A stretch of DNA of 50,957 bases. It comes from Planctomycetia bacterium. Its GTDB lineage: Bacteria; Planctomycetota; Phycisphaerae; Phycisphaerales; SM1A02. This document shows positions 24,247 to 34,700 of this stretch, piece by piece. The notes beneath the pieces were generated by a model. That model ran no database searches. It was not told where the DNA came from and saw only the letters and a program-made list of their open reading frames with translations. The first letter of the stretch is position 1, and each line of letters opens with the position of its first letter. The position numbers and the translations under genes are program-made. The stretch covers positions 1 through 50,957 of the forward strand of contig SYGP01000023.1 in the NCBI GenBank assembly GCA_005799495.1, given 5' to 3'.

Positions 24247-25251
24247 TCAGTCGGACTTGCCGCTGCCGTCCTTGACTTGCGAGGGCGGCGAGAAGTCCTT
24301 GCGCGGCGGCGGCTGAAGATAGTTGTTGCCGCTGTTTGGGTTGTTTCGGTCGTAGGCAAACGCCTCGCGGTTGCGGACGAAATCCTTGACATAGCGCGCG
24401 GGAATGGCGAATCCAAGGGACTCACCGCCACGGATACCCATATTGGTGATGCCGACCACCTCTCCTCGCGTGTTGAAGAGAGGTCCGCCCGAATTGCCGG
24501 GATTGATGGCCGTGTCCGTCTGGATGTAGGTGAGCCCATCGAAGTTCCGCGATGTCGTGGACACGACCCCCTGTGTCATCGTTCGCTCAAGCCCCAACGG
24601 ATTGCCGATCGCGAAGACCCCCTGTCCGATCTCGAGCGCATCCTCGCGCACCACGGGCGCAAATCCAAATGGCTTGCCTTCCGGGTGCTTGATGCGAATG
24701 AGCGCCAGATCAATCTGGTTGTTCACCGCCAGCAGTTCGACATCCTCGATCTCCATGCGCTTGAGCGAGCCATCGGACTGCGGCAGCCAGATGGTGGTGC
24801 GCAAATTGGTCTCGCCCTGCACCACATGCGCGTTGGTGATGGCAAATCCATCGGGGCTGATGATCACGCCCGACCCAAGCCCCCCTGGCGTGGAAACCTT
24901 GATGACCGCCGGTCCGATCGACTTGGCGTGCTCGCGCGGCGGCAGTTCAGGGAGGTTGTCCATCATCGAGAAGAGGCTGTCCTCCGTGCGCTTCACGGAG
25001 TTGCTGCTGTTGGTCGCCTGCACATCCGCGACATCGGACATCTCAAACACGAGCACGTCGGGTCCCACATCGATCCACACTCGGCGGTCCGATCGTTTGA
25101 CGATGTCGCCCTCAATCTTGCGACCGCTCTTGAGCACGACGACATCGGTGGTTGGTGCCACTGCCGCCGCGGTCTCGTCCTCCGCGCGAGTGTGAGGATT
25201 CAACACCAAGCACGCGAACAGGCCAGCCACAATGATGATTCGACTCTGCAT
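24247..25251 (-). CDS. Periplasmic trypsin-like serine protease (HtrA type, no PDZ)
   Basis: The 334-residue product has a signal peptide, then a small beta module (DVVVLKSGRKIEGDIV...VFEMSDVADV, about residues 35-85) found in other planctomycete secreted proteins. The protease domain follows. The triad is visible: His in ITNAHVV, Asp in NNQIDLALIRI, Ser in NPGNSGGPLF. The PDZ domains of DegP or DegS are absent; the end is a short Pro/Asn-rich tail. A quality-control role in the envelope is the family expectation. ATG 25251 is preferred to the upstream start at 25278 because that one would overlap the divergent gene. Confidence 0.88.
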   Translation of the reverse strand: MQSRIIIVAGLFACLVLNPHTRAEDETAAAVAPTTDVVVLKSGRKIEGDIVKRSDRRVWIDVGPDVLVFEMSDVADVQATNSSNSVKRTEDSLFSMMDNLPELPPREHAKSIGPAVIKVSTPGGLGSGVIISPDGFAITNAHVVQGETNLRTTIWLPQSDGSLKRMEIEDVELLAVNNQIDLALIRIKHPEGKPFGFAPVVREDALEIGQGVFAIGNPLGLERTMTQGVVSTTSRNFDGLTYIQTDTAINPGNSGGPLFNTRGEVVGITNMGIRGGESLGFAIPARYVKDFVRNREAFAYDRNNPNSGNNYLQPPPRKDFSPPSQVKDGSGKSD

Positions 25252-25257
25252 GCCCTG

Positions 25258-25264
25258 ATAGTAT
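25258..25264. promoter_or_regulatory. Overlapping divergent -10-like elements
   Basis: The sequence ATAGTAT gives TACTAT on the minus strand, six bases before ATG 25251, and TAGTAT on the plus strand, twelve bases before ATG 25277. The two genes are only 25 bases apart, so both promoters must lie here or inside the neighbouring genes. Confidence 0.45.
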
Positions 25265-25276
25265 CCAAGTTCTCCC

Positions 25277-27634
25277 ATGCAAAAGCTGCAACTCCTTCGG
25301 GCTCTCGCCGTCGCTTCGGCACTTTCCCTTCGCGCGTTCGCTCAGGCACCGACTTCGGCGATCAGCGACCACTTTGGATTCAATCCGGTCGAGGCCATCA
25401 AGGTGGACAAGAACGGCGGACCGCTTGCCACGGCGGATCTCGATGGTGACGGCAAGCTTGACCTCATCGCCGTGAACAATCGCAACAGTCGAATCGATCT
25501 GCTGTACCAACGCCCGGATGCCAAGCCGACCGATGAGGTTGCCGCGCCAACAAGCGTGAACGAGATCCCTCAGCACTGGCGCTATCGGCGCGTGGAACTG
25601 CCAGTCACCGATGAGGTCGGCGGTGTGATCCCAGCGGACTTCGACGGCGACAAGCGCGTCGATCTCATCTACTCGACCGGCACTGGAAAGATCGTCTTCG
25701 TGCGACAGACTGCGCCAGGTGTCTTTGAAGTCGCCCGCAAGCACACCATCAAGGGGTTGAACCCCAGTCGCGATGCATTGCTTCTGGCGCAAGTGATCGG
25801 CGATCCGAAGCCTGAACTCGTCGGGATCGCCAACGGACGCATCCAGGCGTGGCCGCTGCAAGGATCGGACCTTGGAACTGCAGTTGAACTTGCCGCTGGC
25901 AACGGGAACCTGGTTGCCGTCCTTGCAGGCGATCTCGATGGCGACGGCACGACGGATCTGATCGGCATCCTTCCCGATGACGCTGCGCCGCTGCGCGCTT
26001 GGTTCGGCGCCACCAAGGGGGGTGAAGCAACGCTCGGCGCGCAGAACCGCTTCGAAATGCCGCCACTGCGCGATGCGGACCTTGTGCAACTGCCAGGTGC
26101 AAAGTCCGCCTCGGTGACCGTCCTTGAGAAGCCATCGAAGCGTGTGGTGTTGCTGCAGGCGGACCGCGAGTCGATCACCGAGGGTGGTGACCGCGAAGCC
26201 AGTCTGCAGACCTGGACCTTCACGGATCCCTCGAACCGCAAGCGTGATACGGCGATCGCAGACATCGATGGTGACGGACTTCCGGACCTGCTTGCGACGA
26301 ATACGGAGGCGAACGCGGTGTCCGTCTTTCAACAGGTGGCAGGGCGTGGATTCGCAGGCATGCAGAACTCCCCTGCCTACAGCGACCTCGATTTCATCGT
26401 GGCACGAGACATCAACGGCGACGGCAAGGCAGAGGTGTTCGTCAGCAGCGAAAAGGAAGGCGTCGTCGGACGCATGGCGCTGCAAGGCTCGGCGCTTGCG
26501 TTCCCCACCACCATGCCGCTTGCGCAAGGCAATGTGCCATCCGCGCTCGGGCTCGTCGCCGTGAACGATCGCAACTGGCTCGCTGTGATCGCGAAGGAAG
26601 GGCGCAACTACTCCCTCGAACTGCTGCCTGCCGATGGGAACGGCGATGGGAAGGTGATCATCTCGCTCGGGTCGCTCAGCCGTGCACCAGACACGATTGT
26701 TGCGCTCGACGCGGATCAGGATGGTCGCACCGACCTTCTGCTCTTCACCCCGGACAAGCCGATGACGATGCTGAGGCAGGAGCCGCCCGCAGCGGGTGCC
26801 GCGGCGAACGCGCCGCCCACCTTCAAGACGCTCGAGAGCAAGGACATGGGACAGTTTGGTCTGGCGCAGGCCGCCAACGCACAGAACACGACGACCATGG
26901 ACATCGACGGCGATGGCAAGCAAGAACTGCTCGTTGCAGACCGCAACTTCGTGCGCGGGCTGCGCTTCCATCCGACCACGGGCTGGCAGGTGGTCGAGCA
27001 AATCAATTCTGCGCGCGGCGATTCGAAGTTTGGATCGATCACGGTGCAGGGCGATCGGATTGCGGCAGGAGACAGCGACAATGGTCGTGTCGTGACATTC
27101 ACGCGTGATGCAACCGAGAAGAAGTGGAAGCAGTCGGATGTCTTCGATGTTCGAGGCTTCAAGTTCAACTCCATCACTGCAGGAAACTTCGCAGGTGGCA
27201 AGGATCCCTGCCTGCTGCTTGTCGGGAGCGACGGTTTTGGGGTGATGCGCTTCAGCGGATCCCGCGAGAAGCTCGCCGAGGTTGCGAGCTGGCGAAGCGA
27301 CGACACGGCTCGGGTGCCGCACGAACTGGCGTTCGGCGATCTCAACGGTGACTCGGTGACGGACGTCGTGGTGCTCGACGCAGGGAAACAGATGCTCGAT
27401 GTGCTCAGCATCAGCGAAGCCCGCGCGCTTCTGCCTGCCGTCAGTTTCAAGGTCTTTGAGAGCCGTCTTTTCTCTGGAGGCGAACCACGCGAGTTCGAGC
27501 CAAGTCAAGCCATCGTTCGAGATGTCACGGGCGACGGCGCTGCGGACCTCGTCCTCATGTGCCACGACCGGATCTTGCTCTACCCGCAGATGACCGCCCC
27601 AAGTCAGGGCAAAGGAAAGTCATCGTCGTACTGA
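25277..27634 (+). CDS. Secreted FG-GAP/VCBS repeat protein
   Basis: The 785-residue protein has a signal peptide (LLRALAVASALSLRAFAQ) and about ten DxDxDG-type calcium-binding loops spaced along its length, for example DLDGDGKLDLIAV, DFDGDKRVDLIYS, DIDGDGLPDLLAT, DINGDGKAEVFVS, DIDGDGKQELLVA and DVTGDGAADLVLM. Such FG-GAP/VCBS repeats fold into beta-propellers on secreted or surface proteins and often mediate binding. No enzyme domain is visible. The gene ends 25 bases before the GAF-SpoIIE gene on the same strand. Confidence 0.88.
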   Translation: MQKLQLLRALAVASALSLRAFAQAPTSAISDHFGFNPVEAIKVDKNGGPLATADLDGDGKLDLIAVNNRNSRIDLLYQRPDAKPTDEVAAPTSVNEIPQHWRYRRVELPVTDEVGGVIPADFDGDKRVDLIYSTGTGKIVFVRQTAPGVFEVARKHTIKGLNPSRDALLLAQVIGDPKPELVGIANGRIQAWPLQGSDLGTAVELAAGNGNLVAVLAGDLDGDGTTDLIGILPDDAAPLRAWFGATKGGEATLGAQNRFEMPPLRDADLVQLPGAKSASVTVLEKPSKRVVLLQADRESITEGGDREASLQTWTFTDPSNRKRDTAIADIDGDGLPDLLATNTEANAVSVFQQVAGRGFAGMQNSPAYSDLDFIVARDINGDGKAEVFVSSEKEGVVGRMALQGSALAFPTTMPLAQGNVPSALGLVAVNDRNWLAVIAKEGRNYSLELLPADGNGDGKVIISLGSLSRAPDTIVALDADQDGRTDLLLFTPDKPMTMLRQEPPAAGAAANAPPTFKTLESKDMGQFGLAQAANAQNTTTMDIDGDGKQELLVADRNFVRGLRFHPTTGWQVVEQINSARGDSKFGSITVQGDRIAAGDSDNGRVVTFTRDATEKKWKQSDVFDVRGFKFNSITAGNFAGGKDPCLLLVGSDGFGVMRFSGSREKLAEVASWRSDDTARVPHELAFGDLNGDSVTDVVVLDAGKQMLDVLSISEARALLPAVSFKVFESRLFSGGEPREFEPSQAIVRDVTGDGAADLVLMCHDRILLYPQMTAPSQGKGKSSSY

Positions 27635-27659
27635 AGCCACTCCCGCGGAGGCCTTCCAA

Positions 27660-28967
27660 GTGAGCGGCACCAAGTCGGGGGCAGCTCCCGCAGAGGCACT
27701 GCGTCAACTCCTCGAACTGTCGAAGAAGTTGGGGGAGACCTCGGACTTGGCTTCCGTGCTTGGCGCAGTGATCAACGCCCTACGCGACCTGCTGCAAGCG
27801 GATCGTGCCACGGTATTCACTTTCGACAGCCGAAGCGAGGAGTTGGTCATTCATGTGGCGCACGGCGTCGGCGAGGGCGGCGCTGAAGTCCGCGTCCCCG
27901 CGTCCGCTGGCATTGCCGGAGCCTGCGCAACAAGCAAACGGATCATCAACATCCCCGATGCCTACGCGGACCCACGCTTCAACCGTGATGTGGATCGCCG
28001 GACCGGCTATGTGACCAAGTCCATTCTCGCCGTGCCGCTGCTTGATGATGAGGGCGACCTCGTTGGGGTCGCACAGGTCCTCAACGCGAGGAGTGGCGCC
28101 TTCGACGACGGGGACTCTGTGCTTGCCCAAGGCATCGCATCCCAAGCCGCCATCGCGCTGCGCCGGGCGCAGTTGATCGCCGACAACATCGACCGCGCTC
28201 GGCTTCTCAAGGAGATGGCGGTTGCCAAGGAGATTCAGGAGGGAGCATTCCCCAAGGGCATCCCAGACCATCCCGCCTTTGATGTGGCAGCGCGCAGTAC
28301 GCCCGCGGAGGACTGCGGAGGTGACAGCTTCGATGTCTTTGGCACGAGAGAAGGCACTCTGTGCAGCAGGGATGAAGCTGCGGATCAACTCGTCCTGTTT
28401 CTCGCCGATGCAACCGGCCACGGCGTCGGCCCCGCCATTTCATCCATGCAGGCGCGCGGCATGATGCGGATGGGAATTCGACTGGGTCGAAGCATCGAAC
28501 AGATCGCCCACGAGATGAATGTGCAGTTGAGTGAGGATCTCCCACCAGGCAGATTCATCACTGCTTTCATCGCTGCACTCGACCTCATCACTTGGCAAAT
28601 CAAGGTGTTCAGCGCGGGTCAAGGGCCCATCTACATCTATCGATTCGCGAGCGACACATTCGAAGAGATCGAGAGCGATACGCCGCCCTTCGGCATCATC
28701 ATTCCCGGCTTCGGCGGGGGCCCCTGCCGCACGTTCGAGCTCGGCGTCGGCGACATCCTGCTGCTGATCACGGATGGCTACTACGAGGCGCAATCGCCGG
28801 ATCACAAGTGCTGGGGTGAGAGTGCGGTCTGCAGGGTGATTCGTGGACTCCGCGACGCGCCGTGCGAGTCCATCTGCGACGCGCTCGACCGCGGGGCACT
28901 TGAGTTTGCACGAGCAGCGCATACGGACGACGATCGGACCGCCATCATCCTGCGCAGGCGTTTCTGA
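27660..28967 (+). CDS. GAF-domain SpoIIE-type PP2C phosphatase
   Basis: The 435-residue cytoplasmic protein joins a GAF sensor (about 30-175, with AGACATSKRIINIPDAY and TGYVTKSILAVPL) by a helix (RARLLKEMAVAKEIQEG) to a SpoIIE-type Ser/Thr phosphatase. Metal-binding acids are in CGGDSFDVF, LADATGHGVG, ITDGYYEA and HTDDDRTAI. Enzymes of this kind usually control anti-sigma/anti-anti-sigma switches, but none is encoded nearby. GTG 27660 has GGAGG eight bases upstream. The gene converges on the CHASE2 cyclase gene with 36 bases between the stops; these contain a GCGGC/GCCGC hairpin (28986-28998) without a T-run. Confidence 0.9.
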   Translation: MSGTKSGAAPAEALRQLLELSKKLGETSDLASVLGAVINALRDLLQADRATVFTFDSRSEELVIHVAHGVGEGGAEVRVPASAGIAGACATSKRIINIPDAYADPRFNRDVDRRTGYVTKSILAVPLLDDEGDLVGVAQVLNARSGAFDDGDSVLAQGIASQAAIALRRAQLIADNIDRARLLKEMAVAKEIQEGAFPKGIPDHPAFDVAARSTPAEDCGGDSFDVFGTREGTLCSRDEAADQLVLFLADATGHGVGPAISSMQARGMMRMGIRLGRSIEQIAHEMNVQLSEDLPPGRFITAFIAALDLITWQIKVFSAGQGPIYIYRFASDTFEEIESDTPPFGIIIPGFGGGPCRTFELGVGDILLLITDGYYEAQSPDHKCWGESAVCRVIRGLRDAPCESICDALDRGALEFARAAHTDDDRTAIILRRRF

Positions 28968-29003
28968 TCCGATTCCACAGTGGCCGCGGCATCGCCGCAT
29001 GAC

Positions 29004-31673
29004 TCACTTCGCGCGCAGGTGGAGCACGCCGTCTTCTGGGGCTTCACCAGACCGCACATCTTCTATCGCAGTGAGATACATCGCACTCAACTTCGACGCG
29101 CCGAACTTGGACTCGAATGCCCGCCATGCCTGCTCGGCATCCGACGTCCGTTTCTCCCGGAAGAGTCCCACCGCCGCTTCCGTCGCGGCGATCCATCCAG
29201 CATCCGCATCGGCGGCACATGCCTCGAAGATCTCCACAGGCTTCGACTGCCCAACGACCACGATCGCGCCAAGAGCGCGCGTGCGCACATGGGGGTTGCC
29301 ACCCTGTGCCATGAATCCGCGGTGGGTGGGGCCATCCATCAAGATCGCCGTCCCAAACTGCTTGTTCGCGCTCTCGAGCCGTGCCGACAGGTTCACGCAG
29401 TCTCCGATTGCCGTGTAGTCATTCAACTTCGGCGGTGCACCGCAATCGCCCACGACGGCCTCACCCGTGGCGATGCCGAGGCGAAGCGAAATCCTCGGCG
29501 ATCCGCTTTCGGCATTCTTTCCAAGTTCAGCGACAGCCTTCTGGCACGCCACGGCGCTTTCCGCTGCCAACGATTCCTGCCGTGGCTCGTCACCAAATGC
29601 AGACCAAAACGCCATGAAACCATCGCCGAGGAACTTGTTGACATAGGCATTTCGCTCCACGAGTTCTTCGGAGAGCTTGCCGAGATAGGTATTGAGCGTC
29701 CGAACCACTCCCGGACCGCCGAGAGCTTCGGCAATCGAGGTGAACCCCGCCAAATCACCGAACATGACGGTGATCTCGCGCTCTTCGCCCGACATGGAGA
29801 CAGCCTCTGGGTCGCCCGACAACTTCGCCACGAGTTGTGGTGACACACGAGCTGCAAACTGCCGGTTGATGCGCGCGCGATCGCGCGCCGTCAACACTGC
29901 GACCACGGCGGTCGTGGTCGCCCATGATCCGACGGGCGACGCCGTTGGCCCCGCGAGCGGCATGATCCAATCCAGTTCGTTGAAGCAGAAGATGCCAGCC
30001 ACAAACAGCCATCCTCCGACAAGCAGGAGCATCAGCACGGAACTGAAGCCGACCGACAGGGATGCCGCGATCAGTGTTGCTGCGACGCCAAGCACCACCA
30101 CCACAAGCGGATTGACCCAAGCCGGTGCAGTCTGACGGCCATGACCTTCGAGCACCATGTTTGCAGCAACGACATGCACAAAGACCCCTGGCGTTCTGCC
30201 ATCGAGTGCGGTCGGGACAAAGTCGGCGTTCGCACCGGTCGCCGTCCAACCAATGAACACCAGCTTCCCAGAAAGTTTCGCGCGAAGCTCAGCCTCCCGA
30301 CCCTTCAAGTCAGCCTGTGCCTCGTCCACAGCATCGCAGAGCTGAAGGAAATTGCCTGCTTTCGCGCGATCATCTCCCTCGAGATCCATGCGCGCGTCTT
30401 CCACCGCTGTGCGAAAGGCCTGATCACTGGACTGGGCTTGGGGAGTCTGCAAGTCAGCAACGCTGCGGACAAGCTCCGCTTTGAGCGCATCCCGGTTCCT
30501 GCAATTCTCCTCCTGCTTCTGACGTCCGTCGTGCAAGTCGAGCACCTGTCCGATGGAAATCGCAGGGCGCTCCGCGCCGGCCATGCCGGGCTGAGTCCAC
30601 TTTCCAAACTCGCCATCAAAGGTGGAAGTAGGCCAGTCGATGTACAGGACTCCTTCGCGAAGCGGAAGGACTCGCTGCCCGACCCGAACTTCGCTGTCTG
30701 AGCTGCTGATATCGACAGGCTTCAACCCTTGATGTGCAGCGGCCGCAACAAGTCCAATCTGGAATACCCGACCGCCAGGCACTTGCCACTCCACGGGCGT
30801 TCGACGCTTGTCATCATCCGTATCGAGGGCACTTTCGACGTTGGTCAGGACGCCAAGCGCATGTGCTGCCTCGGACAACTGCGGGATCGGTGGAACCTGT
30901 GTGTGGCCTCCAAGCGGAACAAGTGGATCGGAGTGATCCGACATTTCCTGTCGGAGACTCTCCCAGCTCCTCGCGTGACGAAGAAGTTGTTCGACCAACT
31001 CCCTGTCGCCGACTGAAAGCGGATCCACACGACCACCTCGCAGGCCTGCTGCCACACCCTCGATCGACGGCAGTCGCCCTGACTTTCGGTACTCCTCCCA
31101 CAGGAACTTCCACACGGCGAGTTCCTTGAACCACACCGCGTGAGCGCGGTACTGGCGCCCCCATTCTCCTTCAAGTTTCGCCTCCTGCATGACGGTTTCG
31201 GGAGGGAGTTCAACATTGGTGCGGAGAGCCTGCAGGATGAGTGCCCACTTTTCCTGTCCCTCGGGTGACGACCACTCGGAGCCTGGAATCCACTGCTTGG
31301 AAACATCGAGCCCAACGACCGTTGGAATCTCTTTGACAGCCAAGCCGAGTACATCGTCTGCCTTTGGCTCAGGCTCGCTGAACTGGATATCGAGGGCAAG
31401 CGTCTTTGCTCCAAGGTGGCGCAGTTCCTCGATCGCGTCAGCGATTTTCGTACGAGACCAAGGCCACCTTCCAAAGGTCTCAAGCGAAGTGTCATCAATC
31501 ACGACCAGTGCGACCTCGTCCGAGAGCGGCACTGGCTTCCTGCGAGCGTGTTGGTATCGCCAATCGGCACTCGCCAATTCCACATTGTTCAAGAGGCCCA
31601 GCACAGTCGCCAGCCAAATCAACAGAGTTGTTGCCAATCCGATGGCGACCGCCAACCAAGAAAACTGCCGCAT
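29004..31673 (-). CDS. CHASE2-domain class III adenylate cyclase
   Basis: The 889-residue protein starts with a membrane helix, followed by a large CHASE2-type periplasmic sensor (about 30-530). A long helical insertion interrupts it, and its end is marked by GKLVFIGWTATGANADFVPT. Three membrane segments (about 540-620) lead to the cyclase domain (about 630-815). Metal-binding Asp residues lie in MFGDLAGFTS (about 640) and FLGDGFMAFW (684); Lys680 and the Thr of DYTAIGDCVN (754) are the purine-specifying pair, favouring ATP over GTP. A short TPR-like tail follows. It is the last gene of the putative four-gene operon, 46 bases after the giant FecR-domain gene. Confidence 0.92.
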   Translation of the reverse strand: MRQFSWLAVAIGLATTLLIWLATVLGLLNNVELASADWRYQHARRKPVPLSDEVALVVIDDTSLETFGRWPWSRTKIADAIEELRHLGAKTLALDIQFSEPEPKADDVLGLAVKEIPTVVGLDVSKQWIPGSEWSSPEGQEKWALILQALRTNVELPPETVMQEAKLEGEWGRQYRAHAVWFKELAVWKFLWEEYRKSGRLPSIEGVAAGLRGGRVDPLSVGDRELVEQLLRHARSWESLRQEMSDHSDPLVPLGGHTQVPPIPQLSEAAHALGVLTNVESALDTDDDKRRTPVEWQVPGGRVFQIGLVAAAAHQGLKPVDISSSDSEVRVGQRVLPLREGVLYIDWPTSTFDGEFGKWTQPGMAGAERPAISIGQVLDLHDGRQKQEENCRNRDALKAELVRSVADLQTPQAQSSDQAFRTAVEDARMDLEGDDRAKAGNFLQLCDAVDEAQADLKGREAELRAKLSGKLVFIGWTATGANADFVPTALDGRTPGVFVHVVAANMVLEGHGRQTAPAWVNPLVVVVLGVAATLIAASLSVGFSSVLMLLLVGGWLFVAGIFCFNELDWIMPLAGPTASPVGSWATTTAVVAVLTARDRARINRQFAARVSPQLVAKLSGDPEAVSMSGEEREITVMFGDLAGFTSIAEALGGPGVVRTLNTYLGKLSEELVERNAYVNKFLGDGFMAFWSAFGDEPRQESLAAESAVACQKAVAELGKNAESGSPRISLRLGIATGEAVVGDCGAPPKLNDYTAIGDCVNLSARLESANKQFGTAILMDGPTHRGFMAQGGNPHVRTRALGAIVVVGQSKPVEIFEACAADADAGWIAATEAAVGLFREKRTSDAEQAWRAFESKFGASKLSAMYLTAIEDVRSGEAPEDGVLHLRAK

Positions 31674-31719
31674 CGGCGCAGTGTCCCCGCTCTTTCGCGA
31701 TCATGCAACCAACACGCGA

Positions 31720-34700
31720 TCACTGAGTGCCAGCACCACCCCCAGGTTGGCCATTCTCGGTGACGATGCCCCCAGACTGCCCCGCCAAAGCGGCTGCAGC
31801 GGCGGCATCACTCTGCGCGCGAGCCGCAGCGTCGATTGCGAGATCCGCCGCCACTCTTGCCTCATTGGCGCGCTGGACGACAACCGCCGCACGCTGGGCG
31901 GTGACCGTGAAGAAAACGCGTTCCCCCATGAAACGCGCACTCTGTGCTGCCGCAAGAGCCGCGTCGCGCGACTGTGCTGCCTGCTGAGCCTGCAAGACCG
32001 CACCATCACGCGCTGCTGCTGCAATGTCGGATGCACTTCCCGCGCGCAGCGTGCCAAGCTGGGCGGCCAAGATCGCTGCCGCTTCGGCAAAGCCGCTGGA
32101 CCGCCCGGCTGCGCCCTCTGCAATCCCGAAAGACTGCACGGCACCAGCTGCGAACGAATCCGCCAGCGACACAGCACCGAGGTACTGCTGTGCAGCAACA
32201 TCCGACTGCTCAGCATGCCCAATGGCTTGGTCCCCCATCGTGCGCGTCTCGACCGCTGCTGCATCGCTCAACCCTGCCGCAATCGCGCTGGCATCCGCGG
32301 CAACCTGAGAACTCTGGGCATTGAACGAAACGCCCGTCGAGTCGCCCGACTGAAATGCTGCCTGCGTGTCGATGAAGCGGAGGTTGGCAACCCCAGACTG
32401 AAAGACTGCGATGTCGGACTGCTCCCACGCTGTTGCGAGCGTCACGGCCGAAGCAGAGACGAGCCCATCGACTGCGGCAAGAGCCGTGTCATGAGCGGCA
32501 ATGGCACCTGCCGCTGCATCCCGGGCAACCTCCGCACCAAAGCGATTCGTTTCAGCATCCTCCGCCGCGTCCGCGGCCATGCGCGCCTCGAATACGGATC
32601 CTACGGTGACCTGAGCGAGCGCTCGGTACTGGGAAGCCTGCAGCACCGCGAGTTGTGCCCCCTGCATCTGCTGCTGAGCGTCACCGACATCAACGCCGAG
32701 CTCCGCGACCGTCTGCGCTATGGCGTTCGCGTTCTGCTGCGAGAGAGTCTGGCGCATCTGCTCAGCTTGGGCCGATGCAATCTGCAATTGGTTCGTTGCA
32801 TCAAGCGCGCGGGCAATGGCCTCACCCGCAAGGATCGCCGCACGATCCGCGAGTGCCTGCGCCACCGCAGAGTCTGCCATGACTGCCGAATCCTGAGCCA
32901 ATGCCGAGGACTGGGTAGCCGCTTCGGAAAGCCCTTGGACCACGGCGGTACCCGCTGCGAGATCGCCAACGGCGCCACCGGAGCCCGTCTCACCGCCCAC
33001 TGCAAATGCGATCTCACGCGCAGCCATCTCCAGCGACAGCCCCTGCTGCGCAAGCTCATCCCCTTGCCCTGCGAACGAATGCGCAGCGGCCGTTGCGAAC
33101 TGCGCCGCATCGACAGCTGCCACGACATCTCCAGACAGATCCCCCACCTGCATGGCGAGTGCGGCCCCTGCCTCTGGGTCTGCGCTGCCCTGAGCGCCGT
33201 CCGTCTCAAGGGCTTGAAGCATCTGATCGAAGGTCGACTCCAGGCTCTGGAATTGCGCCTCGGCAGACTGGCGGAATTCAGCCGCGTTGCCGAGTTGTTC
33301 TCGAGCGTCCGCCACGCGATCGAGTGCGGCAAGCGATACGCCGTCTTGAGCCTCAACGAAGAAATTGAAGTCAGTGGTTGCCTCGGAGATGACCTGCGCG
33401 CCAAGGACCAACCCGCCCGCGATGTTCGCCGTCTCAAGACCGATCTCCAGCGTCACGACCGTTGCAGCGGCTGTATCGAGCGTCAAAGCCCGACGATCCG
33501 CTCCCGCCAAGACCGACTGCAGCGAATCGAGGGCTGACTGAGCCGCCTGCAAGGCCGGTTCGCTCGAGGCAAGCGCGAAAGAGTCGATCCGAGTTCGAAG
33601 TCCCACGGTGGCATCCGCCGCTTCCGAGGCTGCGCTCTGCGCCTCGCTGGCGCTGATTGCCGCGGCGTTTGCAAACGCAGCGGAACGAGCCACGAGCAAG
33701 TCGAGCGCATCACCCGAAGCACTGCCCCCGAGTTGTGCGAGGTCCGCGAAAATGCCGGTCGCCCCGGCCGCGGCGGCAGACGACGCTGCAGCGAGTGCCG
33801 CGGAGTCCGCTTCGGTGGCAGCAGCCTCTGCTTCAACCTCCGACTGAAGCGCGAGATCTTGAGCCACAGCGAACTGTTCTGCCAAAGGCTGTGCAAATGT
33901 CTCCGCCGCTTGCGCAGCCGCCAAGGCGGCGGATGCGGACTCGGTCGCGGCATCGACAATCAGTGCAACACTCTCGTCGCCAGTCGACCCGCCCACCTGC
34001 GCCAAGACATCTTCTGCCGCCGTCAGCGACCGCTCATCGAGCGCACCGAGCAGCGCCGTCATCTCGGCATCAAAGGCTTCGAGCAGTTCACTCAAACCAG
34101 ACTGTGCCACAGACGCATCATTGGCGGCAGCTTGCGCGAGTCCGATCTGCTCCTCCAACTCCTGCGAACCCAGTTCAAGCTGATCGAGAACTTGCCCCGC
34201 ATCGGCGGAGAGAAGAGTGCTGTCCTCAGAGCGGCCGCCGGCAGCGAACGCAAACTCGGATGCAAGACCAGCTTCCGAGGCAGCCGCCACCGCGGTTTCA
34301 GCCGTTGCTGCCTCCGCGTCGGCGACTGCGGCAAGCCGCTCGGCCTCGCCAGCAGCATCATTCGCTTCTGCAGCGGACTGCACTGCCGATGCGATGTCAC
34401 CCGCGGACGACTTGAAGTCAATCTCCTCGCCAAACGGATCAAGCACCGCATCAAGCGCACTCTGTGCTCCAACGACTGATGCGCTTGCCTGGTCCGCGGA
34501 GTCCTGTGCCTCCGAGGCAAGCGTCAACGCCCGTGCGACTGCATTCAACGCTGCGGCCGCCGCGGCAGATGCGGAGGACTGTGGATCCAACGGGTCAGCG
34601 AACTGCGCCGCAAAGGCGCTTCCCGATGACTCCGCAGACACCGCGGCCGTCGAGGCGTCGAGCGCATGCCCCGCCGCAGCATCTGCGCGCTCCTGAGCGC

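Noticed and set aside
25112-27565. 817-codon open frame antisense to the FG-GAP protein
   Set aside because: Repeated GAC/GGC-rich calcium loops on the sense strand keep the antisense frame open. No signal peptide or motif is seen.
28968-29003. Intrinsic terminator between the phosphatase and cyclase genes
   Set aside because: Only a five-base GCGGC/GCCGC stem is present and there is no T-run on either strand.
31189-33537. 782-codon open frame antisense to the giant FecR-domain protein
   Set aside because: It follows from the Ala/Glu/Gln-rich sense codons; its Cys/Arg-rich product has no recognisable domain and it spans the junction of two real genes.
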